From contig OX637794.1 in NCBI GenBank assembly GCA_951802425.1, positions 2,666,001 through 2,730,000 on the forward strand: DNA of 64,000 nucleotides, in the 5' to 3' direction. Numbering within the stretch: the first letter of the stretch is position 1; each line of letters begins with the position of its first letter. The DNA is from Clavaria fumosa. Its lineage: Eukaryota > Basidiomycota > Agaricomycetes > Agaricales > Clavariaceae. The notes under the pieces were generated by a model that searched no databases, was not told the origin of the DNA, and worked only from the letters and a program-made list of their open reading frames with translations. A program made the translations under genes and the position numbers. Below are positions 23,804 through 35,682 of this stretch, in pieces.

Positions 23804-26692
23804 ATGTCAGAAGCACCGGTCTCGTTCCTGCCCCAGCTCTCCCAGCGGCTCACGTCTCTTGTGTGGTTGTATCTGGACTCGGATTTGACGCGCTCTGCTG
23901 TATTCTATGCCGAGAGATACTACTCTATGAATCCCGCGAATCACGACGCACGTCATCTCTATGCCACCGCGTTACTCCGCGAGGGCCAGACGTATTCTGC
24001 GATGAACCTTGTCATCAATGTGGCCGATTCACCGTGCAGTGGCTGTCTAGAGGTCAAATCCAAATGCTTAGCGGCACTGGGTAGTTATCGCGAGGCGCGG
24101 GAGGCTTTGGACCAAGCGATGCATGACGTGAACTATGTTCCCACAGGTCTGTGGTTGAGGAATTTGGCCACAGGATTTCCACTTACGCGAAGGTGATTTC
24201 TACAGCTTCAATGGGCCCGCGGACGGCGCGTTCCTTTCCAGACGAAGCCGCCCTACGGTGTCGATCAGGCAAAATGGCACTCAAGGGCAACCTTCCAGAA
24301 CAAGCCTCTCTCAGTTTTCGTCAAGCTCTGGCACTCAACCCTTTGTTATGGGAAGCGTTTGAAGGCCTGTGCGCTCTTGGTGCGTCGGGAAATTACGACT
24401 ACGAGATACTTGGTTCACGAATGATCCTAGGCTCAATACCTACGATTGACGAGATATTTCCCCCTCGTCCACCACCAACGAAACGAGGCCCTCCAGAAGA
24501 GCCTCCAGCCAAGCCAGCCCCAACAACCACAGGGACGGGTTTCTTTACACCCGACATCGGCAACACCGGGAACCTGTTCCGGACATGGAATTCTAATGCA
24601 CCAGCGCAAACCTTACGCGCCGGACAACCCTCAGGCCCACGAGATCATTTGTGCGCTCGCATCTCTTCCATAGCCCGCGCCCGGCGCGCTGATCTCCGAT
24701 TTACAGACCGGCCAAGAACGCGCCCCCGGCCCCAGAGCGGCTGACGCGTCATTCTCGCACGGTGCGAATGCAGCCTCCCCCGCCACGACAGCCTCATCCA
24801 CCGTCCGCGCCGTCCTCGCGTCCCCTGTCGTCCGCTGACGAGGGCGGGCCCGTGACAAAGAGGCTGCGGTCGGCTGATCGCCAGCACGGCCCCGGCGCAG
24901 CCAGCAACGTCGCGAAGCCAGCAAAGCCAAGTGTACAGCAAGCTCCGCGAAAGGTGCGTCCTACGCCCTCTGGGCAGCTTCTGCGGATTTGTCTTCTGGT
25001 TTACTCATCCATTGTTCTCAGCTTCCGATGTCTACAAAGTTGACTGCGGCAGTGACAAAGGGGGTCGGTCCGCCCCTTAACCGTACTCTTGCCACCCGAC
25101 GAAGTACAAGATTGTTGACGGGAGCTGCTACAAAGCAGGGCCAAATGACTAAGGTGAGATGTGCAGGCACCTAGTTCTATTGCCCGATTATCCGATTGAA
25201 TATACCGGAATGTAGCACCCACCCGCACGCGAACTACGGCGACAAGCGCACAACGCCCGATCACGATCTGTCGAGTCCGAAGCAGACGAGGACCATGCTC
25301 AAGGCGTCGTGAAGTTCGGCTACTCTCCGTCCCCACCTCCGACCCATTCGCCGCGATCAGAAGAGGCGCCTTCCTCAAGTACGTGGACTGCGGACCACGA
25401 GCAGGCCGCGCAAGAGGCGTACGACCAAGAGCTGGCTGAGCAATACCTGTACGACCTGACGCGCCGGTTTGCGAGCGCCACAAGGGCCCTGGCCATATAC
25501 GACTGCCGCGTGTGTCTGGACGAGCTGGACGAACTGCCATACTGCCACCAACATTCCGCGTGGGTCATGGCGATGGTGGGGAAAGCGCAATACGAGAGAC
25601 TAGAGTACGCTGCTGTGCGTATTCAACATAGGCAGACGATGGATCTGCGCACTGACTGACATGTCTCAACAGGCTGAACGCGCTTTCGAAGCTGTCCGCA
25701 GAATGGATCCTCACCGACTGTGGGACATGGAGATCTACTCGACATTACTGTGGCATCTGCAGCGGAGCGTGCAGCTATCTTTCCTGGCTCAGGAGCTGAT
25801 TAACTTCGACGCCCGATCACCCCAGGCTTGGATCGCCGTAGGGAATTTGTTTTCACTGCAGAAGGAAAAGTCGCAGGCGTTAACATGCTTCCGCCGAGCC
25901 CTCCAACTGGACCCGACCTGCGCTTATGCGTACACTTTGAGTGGGCATGAGTCGATAGACGAAGATCTGGACAAGGCGATTAACTTTTTTCAAACTGCGT
26001 TGCGAGCCGATCCACGACACTATAATGCCTGGTATGACTCGATCCTGGCTTGTCGGACAGGCATCGCCGTGTTTACGTTAGATTCTCAAGGTACGGTCTA
26101 GGGACGTGTTACCTGCGAATGGGTAAGGTACGACTCGCGGAATACCACTACCGGAAAGCGGCCCAAATCAATCCCAATAACGCCGTCCTCCTGGGATGTG
26201 TTGGCATGGTGAGGTTTAACCCCTTCTTTGGGAGAACGGGCGCTTATGTCATCATTGCACGCCAGGCTGTCGAAAGGCGTGGTGATCGTGACGCAGCATT
26301 GGCGCTATTCGAGGAAGCGGTCCGGCTGTCGCCTGATAATGCGCTTGTCCGCTATCGGCGTGCTAAAATCCTTATCGCCATGAGGAGATACCGGGTGAGT
26401 GAAAGGGGAAACTTTTTTGTCTATCTTCTATATGTGATCGAGTAAACTCCTTTTTTTTTCTTAATAGCCTGCGATTGAAGACCTCGAAGCACTTCGGAAT
26501 TCGTCGCCCGACGAATCAAATGTGGTGTTTCAATTGGCGAAGGTGTACCGCTTGGTAGGCGATGAGGTGAAAGCGGCCCAGATGCTTGCTGTTGTCCGGG
26601 ATATTTCTCCACAAAGTTTGAACAAGATCAAGAAACTCCTTGAAACGGTCAAAGATGAGGAAGGTGGAGATGAGCTAATGGATGAGGGGTAA
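23804..26692 (+). CDS. CDC27: anaphase-promoting complex subunit 3 (Cdc27/APC3)
   Basis: TPR scaffold subunit of the APC/C ubiquitin ligase; it binds the IR tails of Cdc20/Cdh1 and APC10. The ATG at 23804 gives MSEAPVSFLPQLS. N-terminal TPRs (AERYYSMNPANHDARHLYA, QASLSFRQALALNPLLWEAF) are followed by a long Pro-rich disordered linker (about 24450-25150) and the C-terminal TPR superhelix. The latter reads AERAFEAVRRMDPHRLWDM, YSTLLWHLQ, SPQAWIAVGNLFSLQKE, ALTCFRRALQLDPTCAYAY, GLGTCYLRMGKVRLAEYHY and INPNNAVLL. YSTLLWHLQ and SPQAWIAVGN are diagnostic for Cdc27. It ends DELMDEG with TAA at 26690. About eight introns; the middle splices are less certain. Confidence 0.9.
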
Positions 26693-26959
26693 TTTCTGTG
26701 TGGAGACGTTGCATAAGCTTCCAACATGGTTATTCACTGTCAGGTCTCTGAGTCAAGGGGTTCATTATCATTTACAACCGCTGCATCGCATACCGTATAT
26801 AGGGAGGAGTCATGCATACAAGCCAATGGTCAAAAAGGAAATACCGGTTTGATTAGTCAGCGAACCGAACCATTTGATTAGCTCGGTTCACTTTCTTGCT
26901 CTGACTCACCCGAACCAATATCACCCCCCCCCTTCCCTTTTTTGCGATACCCGACCAAA

Positions 26960-26968
26960 TATAAAAAG
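26960..26968 (+). promoter_or_regulatory. TATA box with flanking C-runs and CT-rich leader
   Basis: TATAAAAAG lies 83 bp before the ATG at 27043. It is flanked by two runs of eight or nine C residues (about 26923-26932 and 26981-26990) and followed by a strongly pyrimidine-rich leader up to the ATG. TATA plus a CT-rich leader is typical of strongly transcribed fungal genes. Confidence 0.55.
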
Positions 26969-27042
26969 AACGCGCTTTTGACCCCCCCCCTTGCTCACTT
27001 CCGCCTACCACTCCTCCTCCTCAACTCTTCCTTTCTCCCGCC

Positions 27043-28251
27043 ATGTTGGCGTAAGACACTCATCCTCTCCCCTCTGCCTCCATCCGTGGCGAGACGTCTA
27101 CCCCTCTTGTGAACCCCCCTGTTAAGGAACCTGACCATCCGGGTCCTCACCAACCAGTATGGTTAATAAACACGCCAGAAAATCCAACAACGGCACCATC
27201 CTCTTCGAGCCATTCATCGTATACCGCATACACATCTGAACCCAGTGCATTACCCCCACCGTACGTCTCTCGCGCCGTGCCCAATGTCCGTTGCTCAAAC
27301 AGGCCCCACTCCAGGTACTCCACCTCTCGCCCTATGTCCATTCGCGCGCTGTCGTCCACTATGCCCGAATCATCTAACTTGTCATCTCTGGCCCGCTTCA
27401 AGCTGCAGCTGTCTTCCACTGCAAAGGATAGCTGTAGCTTGCATCGCTGGGTACTCCTCAAAAACTCGCTCCTCCGCTCCCAACCTCTGACCACTGCAGC
27501 ACCCACATCCCAAAAAAATAACACCACCCCTCATTCACATTCCTGCTTAACAGAGGAGGATTTCGAGGAGGTGGAAGAGGAAGAAGAGACTGACTCGTTT
27601 TTCTTCCCCGACGCTGAAAATCTTTTCCACGGCTCAGGCAAGGACGACGTTCCTGCCTCAGAAGCTCAGTGGCTCGATTCCTTGCTTGAAACTCTGGTTG
27701 ACGAAGAGGACGATCTTCACGTGGACGCTCCGGTGACTTCTCTCCTTGCGGACGAGGAAGAAGACGAAGAATCTCCTCTGAGCCCACTGCTGTCCCCTAT
27801 GTCCTCGTCTGACGACCTCCTCGAACAACCCATAGTTTATTTCCCCACTCCTATCGCTGTCTCATATCCTGCTCCCTCATCTTCCACTCTCCATGCATAT
27901 GCCAATACAGTTTCTCCTCTCGACTCATCTCTCGGTTCTCATCTGCCGTTTCTGTACGATTCTGTGCTCCCCAATTATGTCGACGACGAAGAGCTTTCCG
28001 TACCCGACGCCATTGAAGACACATCCGACGATGAATCGGACGCACCCGTTACACCCCCTTTCAGCAACTCCACCTCTACCCTGGACGATTCGTCATCTGT
28101 CCCTCCATCACCGACTCGCGGGCAGCGACTGCAACCGGACGTGTATGTTGGCACGGACCCATCATATTTCTTCCCGTTTGAGCTCGATCCACTCCCGTTT
28201 GCCGAGTCGATTCCGCACCATACATATGCCGATTTGTATCAGGAGTGCTAA
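27043..28251 (+). CDS. uncharacterised acidic Ser/Pro-rich protein
   Basis: I do not recognise a named family. The best model starts at the ATG at 27043 (MLA), splices a 195 bp intron (GTAAG donor at 27051, CCCAG acceptor ending at 27245) and stays open to TAA at 28249. Without the intron, the first in-frame ATG is at about 27334 (MSIRALSS). The protein has one basic amphipathic stretch, LARFKLQLSS followed by SCSLHRWVLLKNSL. The rest is a long acidic disordered tail with Glu/Asp clusters, many Ser-Pro and Pro-rich blocks, and a Phe/Tyr/Pro-rich C-terminus (SYFFPFELDPLPF). That composition suggests a regulatory or activation-domain-like protein, but this is inference. A good TATA box lies upstream. 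Confidence 0.6.
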
Positions 28252-28714
28252 CTCCTGTTGTTTTTCTTATCATCTCGCGCCCCTTCGTTTCCCCACGTTG
28301 CTGCTTGTCGTGCCTGTCCCTCATCAACCCCCATGTCTCTCACACATTTCCACGTCATCTCGCATAAAGGCAGACCCAGGATCGGAGCCGACCTGCATCG
28401 CCCGTATATATTTCGTAGCTAAATACCAAGGCCTACTTCTGTCTATGCTCCCTCGGTGCTTTTTGTCTTGGAACAGAAAAAATAAACGCCTTTATTGTCC
28501 AGCATTATAACACTGCCCCTCACTGGTGAATGCATGGGTGACGATGGTTGGGCGGTGATGGTCAACACCAGTGTTGCATGTTACTGACCTCCGCTCGTTT
28601 CCCCGTATGTGAAACGGTTTCTTTCAACGTCCGACAGTTCGGCCGTACACGAGCGATAGTCCAAATGAGTGCATACAAATTGTGATCTATTTGTCTATCT
28701 ATTTGGTCGTTCGT
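28252..28714. other. convergent 3' intergenic region
   Basis: Lies between the TAA of the acidic protein and the SRR1-like stop. It is likely 3' UTR sequence for both. An AATAAA-like AAAATAAACG occurs at about 28479. No gene is seen. Confidence 0.4.
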
Positions 28715-30081
28715 CTAAGCAGCACACATGCTTCTGATAACACCGCTCGGTATCTCCTGTGATAGCAAGTCGCGGAGGTCGTCGTCATTCGCGTCATTGG
28801 CGTGCGAGCCAATGTGCTGTATTGATATACCATGGAATGCCGGCTCGAAAGGCGCTGATAGCGGTAGTGGCCGGGACACTAAGCGCGGTGCTTGCCGTAA
28901 TCGGGAAAGTGAAGAAAGAAAAAAGCGTGCTGTAAGCCTAATGCTGCACCATCTAATTGACAACCAGGAACCCTGAAAAAAAACTCACCGAGTCGCGATA
29001 AGCAGTACAGGTTCGCTTGCAGCAGTTTGCCCGTGGGTCGGCTGCATGTCGACAAGGCAAAAAAAATATTTGAGTTTGGACTGGGAAAAAGCGGGTGGGA
29101 AAAAGCTACAGGCACGCGTCTGTGCGAACGTCCTCACCCAAACACGGCTCCTACCACGAAAGTGGGGATGCGGAGAGCGCGTGTGCGGGGAAAAGATCAC
29201 AAATGAAAGGAAAGGGGAAAGAACGCAATCAATGCACCTATCTACGAAGTCACCAAAATCGTTGGCAATGAACACGAGGCTCCTGAGCTGCTCGAGGGTC
29301 CAGTTTGAGCGCAGGTAGCTCTCGTTGAGGAGATCACTGCAATGCGGCAGGAACGTGATGGTATGGGTCTGCACGGGGTGCATTCCTTGCTGCGCGACCC
29401 CAGAGTGGGAAAAATCACATTAGTGTACAAGCGACAGGCTGACTTGTGCAGGGCCAGGACGTGCTTTGTTCTCAGCCAGGCAAAGGACCTCGAGGTCGGT
29501 CAGAAGCTCGAGGTCCTCGGATGTGAACTCAGGATCGTAAAGGGATACTCTGCGGCGACTCTTGTTATTTTAGAGTTAGCCATGGTGCACCTTCGATTCC
29601 GCGGAGAGAGACCGAGAAGCATGTCCCGCGTAAAAAGACACGCACTATGTCGAAGGCATCACAGACCAGCAGGAGAAACGCCAGCTGTGCACGAGCGTTC
29701 CGCGAGGACGTGGGGGATCCCAGCCCTAAACACAGTACATTTATGGGTGGATTAGGGGTCTTTGTGATGGGAAACTTGAGGGCAATTAATGAATCGAGGA
29801 TGAGCCCTGGCACACGACGTACGACGCAACACCGGAAATGAAGTGAGAATAAGAGTAATAACAAGCCAGCGAGAGCGAGAACATCACGCACGACGACACT
29901 GCGCGAACCAGTCCCCGGCGAGCAGTTCACCGGTAACGCGGTCCAACCTGGCACGCGCAGAAAGGGGTGGGTGCTGGTTCGGTTTTCTCGCGCGTTTCCG
30001 TCGCGGGCCCGCAGGCGTGAAAGAGTCAAGGTATCGGAACACAGCAGGGTCTGCGGCCACGACACCATCAGCGTCAGTCAT
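28715..30081 (-). CDS. SRR1-domain protein
   Basis: Member of the SRR1 family, first described in plant light/clock signalling; fungal members have been tied to stress and heme-related regulation, but the molecular role is unclear. The start ATG at 30081 gives MTDADGVVAADPAVFRYLDS and a basic region GPRRKRARKPNQ. Exons then carry the hallmark blocks: VLCLGLGSPTSSRNARAQLAF (the Gly-rich SRR1 signature), VSLYDPEFTSEDLELL, LCLAENK, TITFLPHCSDLLNESYLRSNW and LEQLRSLVFIANDFGDFVD. The last exon has PFEPAFHGISIQHI, near the family's usual end. Domain order is normal. The 3' splice sites are tentative. It is divergent from TMA20. Confidence 0.75.
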
Positions 30082-30297
30082 GTTCCTGGCAGCTTTTTTT
30101 TGTTTTTGCAAATGATGTGTGTGCAACACTGAAACGGGGACTGCGCAAGCCGTGATTGGGCCTGGGGTCACCTGCTCTGGTGCGGTCTTCCGTTCCTTCC
30201 CCTGGTGCAAGAGGATCAATACCGAAGTTGCCTTGACTCGCCACCACTGGCATCACACAGCGCTTAAATTGTTTCCACCATCAGTCACGGCTCCGTT

Positions 30298-31109
30298 ATG
30301 TTCAAGAAGTAAGTAGAGCGCTCGACCTTTGGTAGTCATCACATCCGAGCATTTGTCGTAACCCAGGTTCGCCCCATCGACTGATATCAATGGGCAGACC
30401 CTACTCAAGTCATCGACTCAGCGTTCCATCCGTGCCGCAGTCTTATCGCAGTGGAAAATCGAACCCGAAACTCTGGAGAGTCTCTGGGGAAAAAAGGAGT
30501 CTCTCGTACACGTCAAATGGTCAGCCCCGTGGCGCAATGCGCATATGCCGCCCTTTTCTTCCATGTCACGCAGCGCCCTGACAGAGAGGAACCCCGTGCA
30601 CAGTCGAGACCACATGTCCATCTACACCGTACGGGGTGAACCGCTTTTCTTCCAGCATTTTGATGGCCCTTTCCTCCCAACTTTAAGGTTGCTCCACAAA
30701 TGTCCGTGAGAGGCTAAGCAGCTCTTATGTCTTCTTCCTCCCCTCGCATACCCACTTTTGGGCGGTGCTTCTTCCTTTCATGATTTGGCCGAGAGCCTGT
30801 TTGCTCACTTACCCAGATCCGTACATTCTCCCTAAGGTCAAGGTCGACCGGGGCGCTATTCGTTTCCTCCTCTCGGGCGCTCCCATGATGTGCCCGGGCC
30901 TCACCTCCGCCGGTGGATACCTGCCCCCCGCCGACGAAGCGCTCCCGGCAGAGACTCCCGTTGCCATCTTCGCAGAAGGGAAAGAGCACCCCGTCGGCAT
31001 CGGCATCACCAAGCTTGGCACTGAGGAGATGCGTGCGGTTAACAAAGGTGTAGGCGTGGAGACGGCAACATACCTAGCAGATGACCTCTGGCCCCTTCAG
31101 AAAATCTGA
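30298..31109 (+). CDS. TMA20: TMA20/MCT-1, PUA-domain translation factor
   Basis: Tma20 (human MCTS1) works with Tma22/DENR to recycle 40S subunits and support re-initiation. The start ATG at 30298 gives MFKK; a GTAAGT intron leads to FAPSTDI and LLKSSTQRSIRAAVLSQW, then WGKKESLVHVK. Splicing across GTCAGC joins CRDHMSIYTV, then RGEPLFFQHFDGPFLPTLRLLHK. A GTCCGT donor joins YPYILPKVKVDRGAIRFLLSG at the start of the PUA domain (MMCPGLTSAGGYLPPA, then KEHPVGIGITK). It ends at the TGA at 31107. Two donors are unusual GTC types but give family-perfect joins. About 180 residues, as expected. Confidence 0.88.
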
Positions 31110-31533
31110 CAAACGCCCAGAAGTTGCCCATCGTGGCAAGCTGTTCTTGGCGTATCATTTCTCGCATGATGGGAATGATGGGCAGCATCTACAGGAATGT
31201 GCCCCAATGGACTCTGATGCGGTCCGACGACGAATCAATCTCCGTTTCACAATGTGTCATTTTGTATTTGCAATCGGAACTGGGCCATCGAACAGTTTGA
31301 TCTACGGCCGTCATGAGACAGCTCAGTCTGTCTAGCGCGTTGATCACTCGTTTCTACTCGTTGCCTAAGAGAAGGACTAGTGTTACATAAAGCAACGCGG
31401 ACATAATGGAAGTTCGGCTAACGAGACAACAGCGAGTATTATGATGCAAGAAGGTCAGATGGACGTGAAGGGACACGGGGAACCGGTACCCGAAAATCGG
31501 TCGTTAAAGGGAAAAGGTCCAAATTGGAACCCC
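31110..31533. other. convergent 3' region of TMA20 and CRM1
   Basis: About 420 bp between two stop codons. I find no coding sequence or RNA gene here; it is likely overlapping 3' UTRs. Confidence 0.4.
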
Positions 31534-34500
31534 CTAGATATCCTCGTCCTTGTCATCCATCTGAGAAGGTTTGAGCATGCCTGGGATTCGCATCGCGGTT
31601 TCTCGTTCCTCTTCTGCCCTCCTCTGTGCTTCGGCTTCTTTCTCTTCCAGGAAGAGATCTGTGTTGTCACCCGAGAACTCCTTCAGCTGAATCAAAAAGT
31701 CGCGCAATGCGAGCTTGAAGCGGTTGATATCGCGATGATATTCTCCCAAGTTGGTAACGAACGCCCGGACTTGTAGGCTGCGAGACATGGTTGACGACGG
31801 TGAGCCACGAATCCAGGCGCAACCCGACAGGAGAAAAGAAAAAGCTTACTTGGACACGTGTGGGAATGCTGTCTTGAGCAGATTCGCCGTGAATTCTCTC
31901 AAGAACATGGCATTAGTCATGCTCGGGTCGGCCACGGCAGACGGATCGATGAGAGGGGTCTGTATCTGGTTCATCTCGACCAGTTGGAACATTCGTGCTA
32001 GCAACATGCTTTGCAGCTTGAAGCCACTCTTGTGGTCCGTGTCGGTGAGCACGAAGAATATGTCTTGGACAATGCTCAAGAAATATTGCTGGAAGAAGAC
32101 ATTGCCCACTGCTGGATCGGCGATGGCAAAGTTGTTCACCACCTCAATGCATACTAAGGCCAGGTCAACCCTCGCGATACGAGCGGCTAGACAGAGGCAA
32201 CTTACAGTTCAACCCGGTATCAGCGATGTCTCGCATAGTATGCTTAATAGCCCAAATGATGCTGTCCATAAATAACTTGAATTGTTGTGGTGGTATTCCG
32301 AGCAGCGCTGAGATAGGTCGTCAGCGGATATCCAATAGGAGATTTCTCAGCTCACCCGGGAAGCAATTCAGATTGATCGCTCGAAGCAATCTGAAGAAAC
32401 CGACCCTATGTTCTGGGAACTCGGCGAAGTCCTGGTTGATCATGTTCAGTGTCGGCTCGAAGACGGAATCTAGTATTGCGGGCACTTGAGGAGTGAGCAG
32501 CGGCTAAGGAGAATAATTCATTATCACCCATACGAGAAGCGAGGAAATGCGCGACTTACTCCCAGTCGAGTCATAATAGTCGCCATCATGTTCAAAACTT
32601 CTGCGTCTCTCGCCATTGGCACGTTCATATTGTAATCGCCCAGCACGGCATCTAGCAAAGGGGGCATGAAGTTGGCATTAACACCTTCAAGATCTTCGGC
32701 TCTTTTGATGTAGGTCTCCATCAACTTCAAAATCTCCTTCTTGATTGTCCGCAGCCCACGAATTTTCGGTGTCTTCGTGGCAATGGTCCCTGTAACGAAA
32801 TGATCAATCCAAGAGCACACACACTGTCTCAAATTAGGAGAGAAGTACCTTCGTGCGCAACCGTCTCGCTGATAATCCCGCTTACCGCTTTGTACAACCC
32901 CAACATATCTAAGAACATGCGACCGATCTGGGGTAAGTAGAAACTCCCTATAGAGGTACACGCTGCTACGTTTGTCTTGAGTACGTTGGACAGGATCTTG
33001 ATGTTCTCGGGGTTCCCGAGCACATTGACACTGCTGGCAGCTTGTGTCATAAGAGAATCCCACTGATCGACAGTAAACAACACGAAAAAAAGCAGCTGAG
33101 AAGAGCATAACGGGCGCACAGCATTGTTGGGAAGTTCCATCAACTTCGCTATCAGCCTCTCCTGCTGATGTTTGTTGGGCTGAGCGGAGATCATGTACCC
33201 GACGGCTTCATAGAATGTATGGACCTAAAGAGCAATAATCTAACTAAGGATGCAGTTTCCGATGCAACTAGAACAGAGCGCACCTGTTGGGCAGAGAGGT
33301 CGACCGTGATGCGATGAAGCAGGCGGAGTATTTCGTCCACAAACGGCTCCTGTTCACCAGATTGCTGCATCACGAAATGGCGTCGACATTTCTGCGCAAT
33401 CTTGATAAATGTATCACACGCCATGTCTTGGACACCTGTAGCCAGGGAGCAGAAGTTTGGCAGTCAGAAATGCTGCGGTCGGAGGTGCTCGAGAAGCCAA
33501 TCTCAACCAACCTTCGTGGGTCTCGTGCATAAATTCGAACAACTTGTTTACGACCGTTTTCAGGAACTTCCAGTGAGCCTTCAGGAATCTCGGGTATTGC
33601 CCAACAATGTACATGATGTCGGACGCGACAACAGCCTTGTTATCCTTGCCGCGCTTGACTTCGCATAGACCCAGTAGGTCCTTGATCACGGTAACCAGGA
33701 ATCGCTTTTCGGTGTCCTCGTCTTTTGTATTCCTGTGTCAGTGATCACTGAGAAGATGAGGATTGACGGAACGAACTCATTGCGCCTGAAATCGATCCAA
33801 TAGCCCAGCAGAGGGTGTTCAGATTGTTCCACGACCATTCTGATCCGTCGACTTGTTTCGCCAATTTCTCCGTCAAGATGTTCTCCGTGTCCGTGACGTC
33901 AAGATGAGTGAGGTACACGAGTAGTTCGCGCATTTGTTTGTACAAGACGATCGTATCGATTTCTTTCATGAACTCTCGGACAATCTCTCCCTCATCGTTT
34001 TCCACGATAAGCACCTGGTTGGACACGTCAGCCTCACACGACGCAGAAACGAAGCGAATGCACGTACTTCCTCAGGTTTGACCATCTTCTCAATGACCAC
34101 TAGCCTCAGGTTCGACAGCACGTCGCTGTAGATGTTCTTTCTCAGTGGAATCCCTCCCAGCCCACCAACACCAGTAACACCGCTCAGACTCAACCCCATC
34201 AACAGCCCACTCTCACCGATTGGCAAGCTTTGAACCTCGCCATACAGCTCTGCAACCAGTTTTAACCAATACTCGCAGCAGATCTTAAAAATCTCGCGTT
34301 CGTCCACCTGGCTGACTTTAACCATGTACAGGTGAGCATTCAGCAAGACATCTCGATGGGGTTCCGCTTCAACGGCGCGCAGGTGGTTGCAGAGGAAATT
34401 GGACAAGAACAAAGCGAGGTTGAGAATGAGTTCTTGCCCTGCATCGCCGGCGTTTGCGTAGGCTTGCGCTATGTTGGTGCTGGGCGGAATCATCCGATTG

Positions 34501-35682
34501 ACCGAAGTCATAACCATTGCGAACAAAACGACAAATTTGGGATCGTATTCTGGGCCAACGTTGAGCGCCGCAATCTCGGCCAGGCATTTGAGAGTGACGT
34601 TGCGAAATTCAGGGGCTTCGAGAAACTGGGGAATGCGCTGGTGAGTTTGCACGCGCTTGGAGAATAAATCATCGCGACTTACGCGATTTAGAAGCAGATC
34701 GATTACTGTAGTTTCAAAAATATAGCCAAGAGGAATCCAATTGAGGAACCGGAGTAACGTTTCCAGAGTTGCCTTGATGAGGCTCGTCTTCTGAGCCTCC
34801 TCCAGGACTTCGGAGCATAACTTGAAGATCTCGGAGAACTCGCCACACATCTGGTTCTTCAAGTTCTTGATTTTGGCCTGCGTCATCTGCTCGGCAGAGA
34901 AATCGAAGATCTCCTCGGAGAGTAATTTCAAAATGACCATGTTGTTCTCACAAAGTGACAGGTTAGTTTTGGATGATTCGACAAGTTGAGAGATGAAACC
35001 CGGCCAGTTGTGCGGCCACTCTTGTTTCAATATCTACAAAGCTTCAGCCCAGCGTGACTTGCACGAGAGGGAAATTGGCTGTACCTGAACCAAGGCGAGG
35101 TTCAACTTATTGACGAATGTCTTCTCTTTGCGAAGCACGTTATCATCCGACGCGATCTTAACCGTCATACCGGCAACAAAGTTCCGTATGCCTACGTGAC
35201 GATTCATGATGACGACCCCTACGAGCATGGGACGTGACGTACCTTGTCGCTGACCGTCAGGCAGAGTTTTCCAGCGTGTCAAGATCAGCTTCTCCAGGAT
35301 TTGCAATCCGATATACTGGCCATGAAGTTGTGATCAGATAGCGTCCCACATAGATGCTGCAGATCAGGGCACCTTGGCTTGTGGGTAGGATGAGCGCTCG
35401 AGTATGTCGGGAACGCGAGTCCATGAGTCGGGATGCTCTTGAAACTGCGTTACGACTTGTTGTGCCATTTGTTGCTAGATATGGATGTAAGTCAGATCAG
35501 CCTACATACTTGGCTGTGAATTGAACGAGAATCGGACCTCTGGGCCTGTGCTAGTGTAGAACGCCAGCACGATTTTGTCGTATAAGGCGACATCGAATTC
35601 GCGTGCGAAGTCCAGAAGCCCCTGATGAGAATCATGAGCAACGTGTGTACAATGTAATGGTGTGTACATTACTAACGTCCAT
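31534..35682 (-). CDS. CRM1: exportin-1 (CRM1/XPO1), canonical copy
   Basis: Main nuclear export receptor for leucine-rich export signals, cycling with Ran. The start is an ATG at 35682 (M-D), with a GTTAGT intron before [22 protein letters not shown]. Key segments in order: [44 protein letters not shown] (split in the text by splicing), [66 protein letters not shown] with the leptomycin-reactive Cys (codon 33663-33665), [35 protein letters not shown] and [15 protein letters not shown] charged, acidic tail ends DKDEDI. Full length, about 1,070 residues. A second, diverged copy lies at 13763-17821. Confidence 0.93.

Noticed and set aside
24631..24941. Minus-strand open frames opposite CDC27
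   Set aside because: They are GC-rich shadows of the Pro-rich linker of CDC27.
8591..26692. A functional cell-cycle gene cluster (SPC24, CAF-1, RFC2, CRM1, CDC25, CDC27)
   Set aside because: The genes lie on both strands, are interrupted by CCT1, and there is no shared motif beyond one promoter. Chance proximity in a dense genome is the simpler explanation.
26923..26990. C-runs as a telomere- or microsatellite-like element
   Set aside because: Only two isolated homopolymer runs, better explained as part of a CT-rich promoter and leader.
29046..29318. Plus-strand frame opposite the SRR1-like gene
   Set aside because: It overlaps introns and exons of the better supported minus-strand SRR1 gene.
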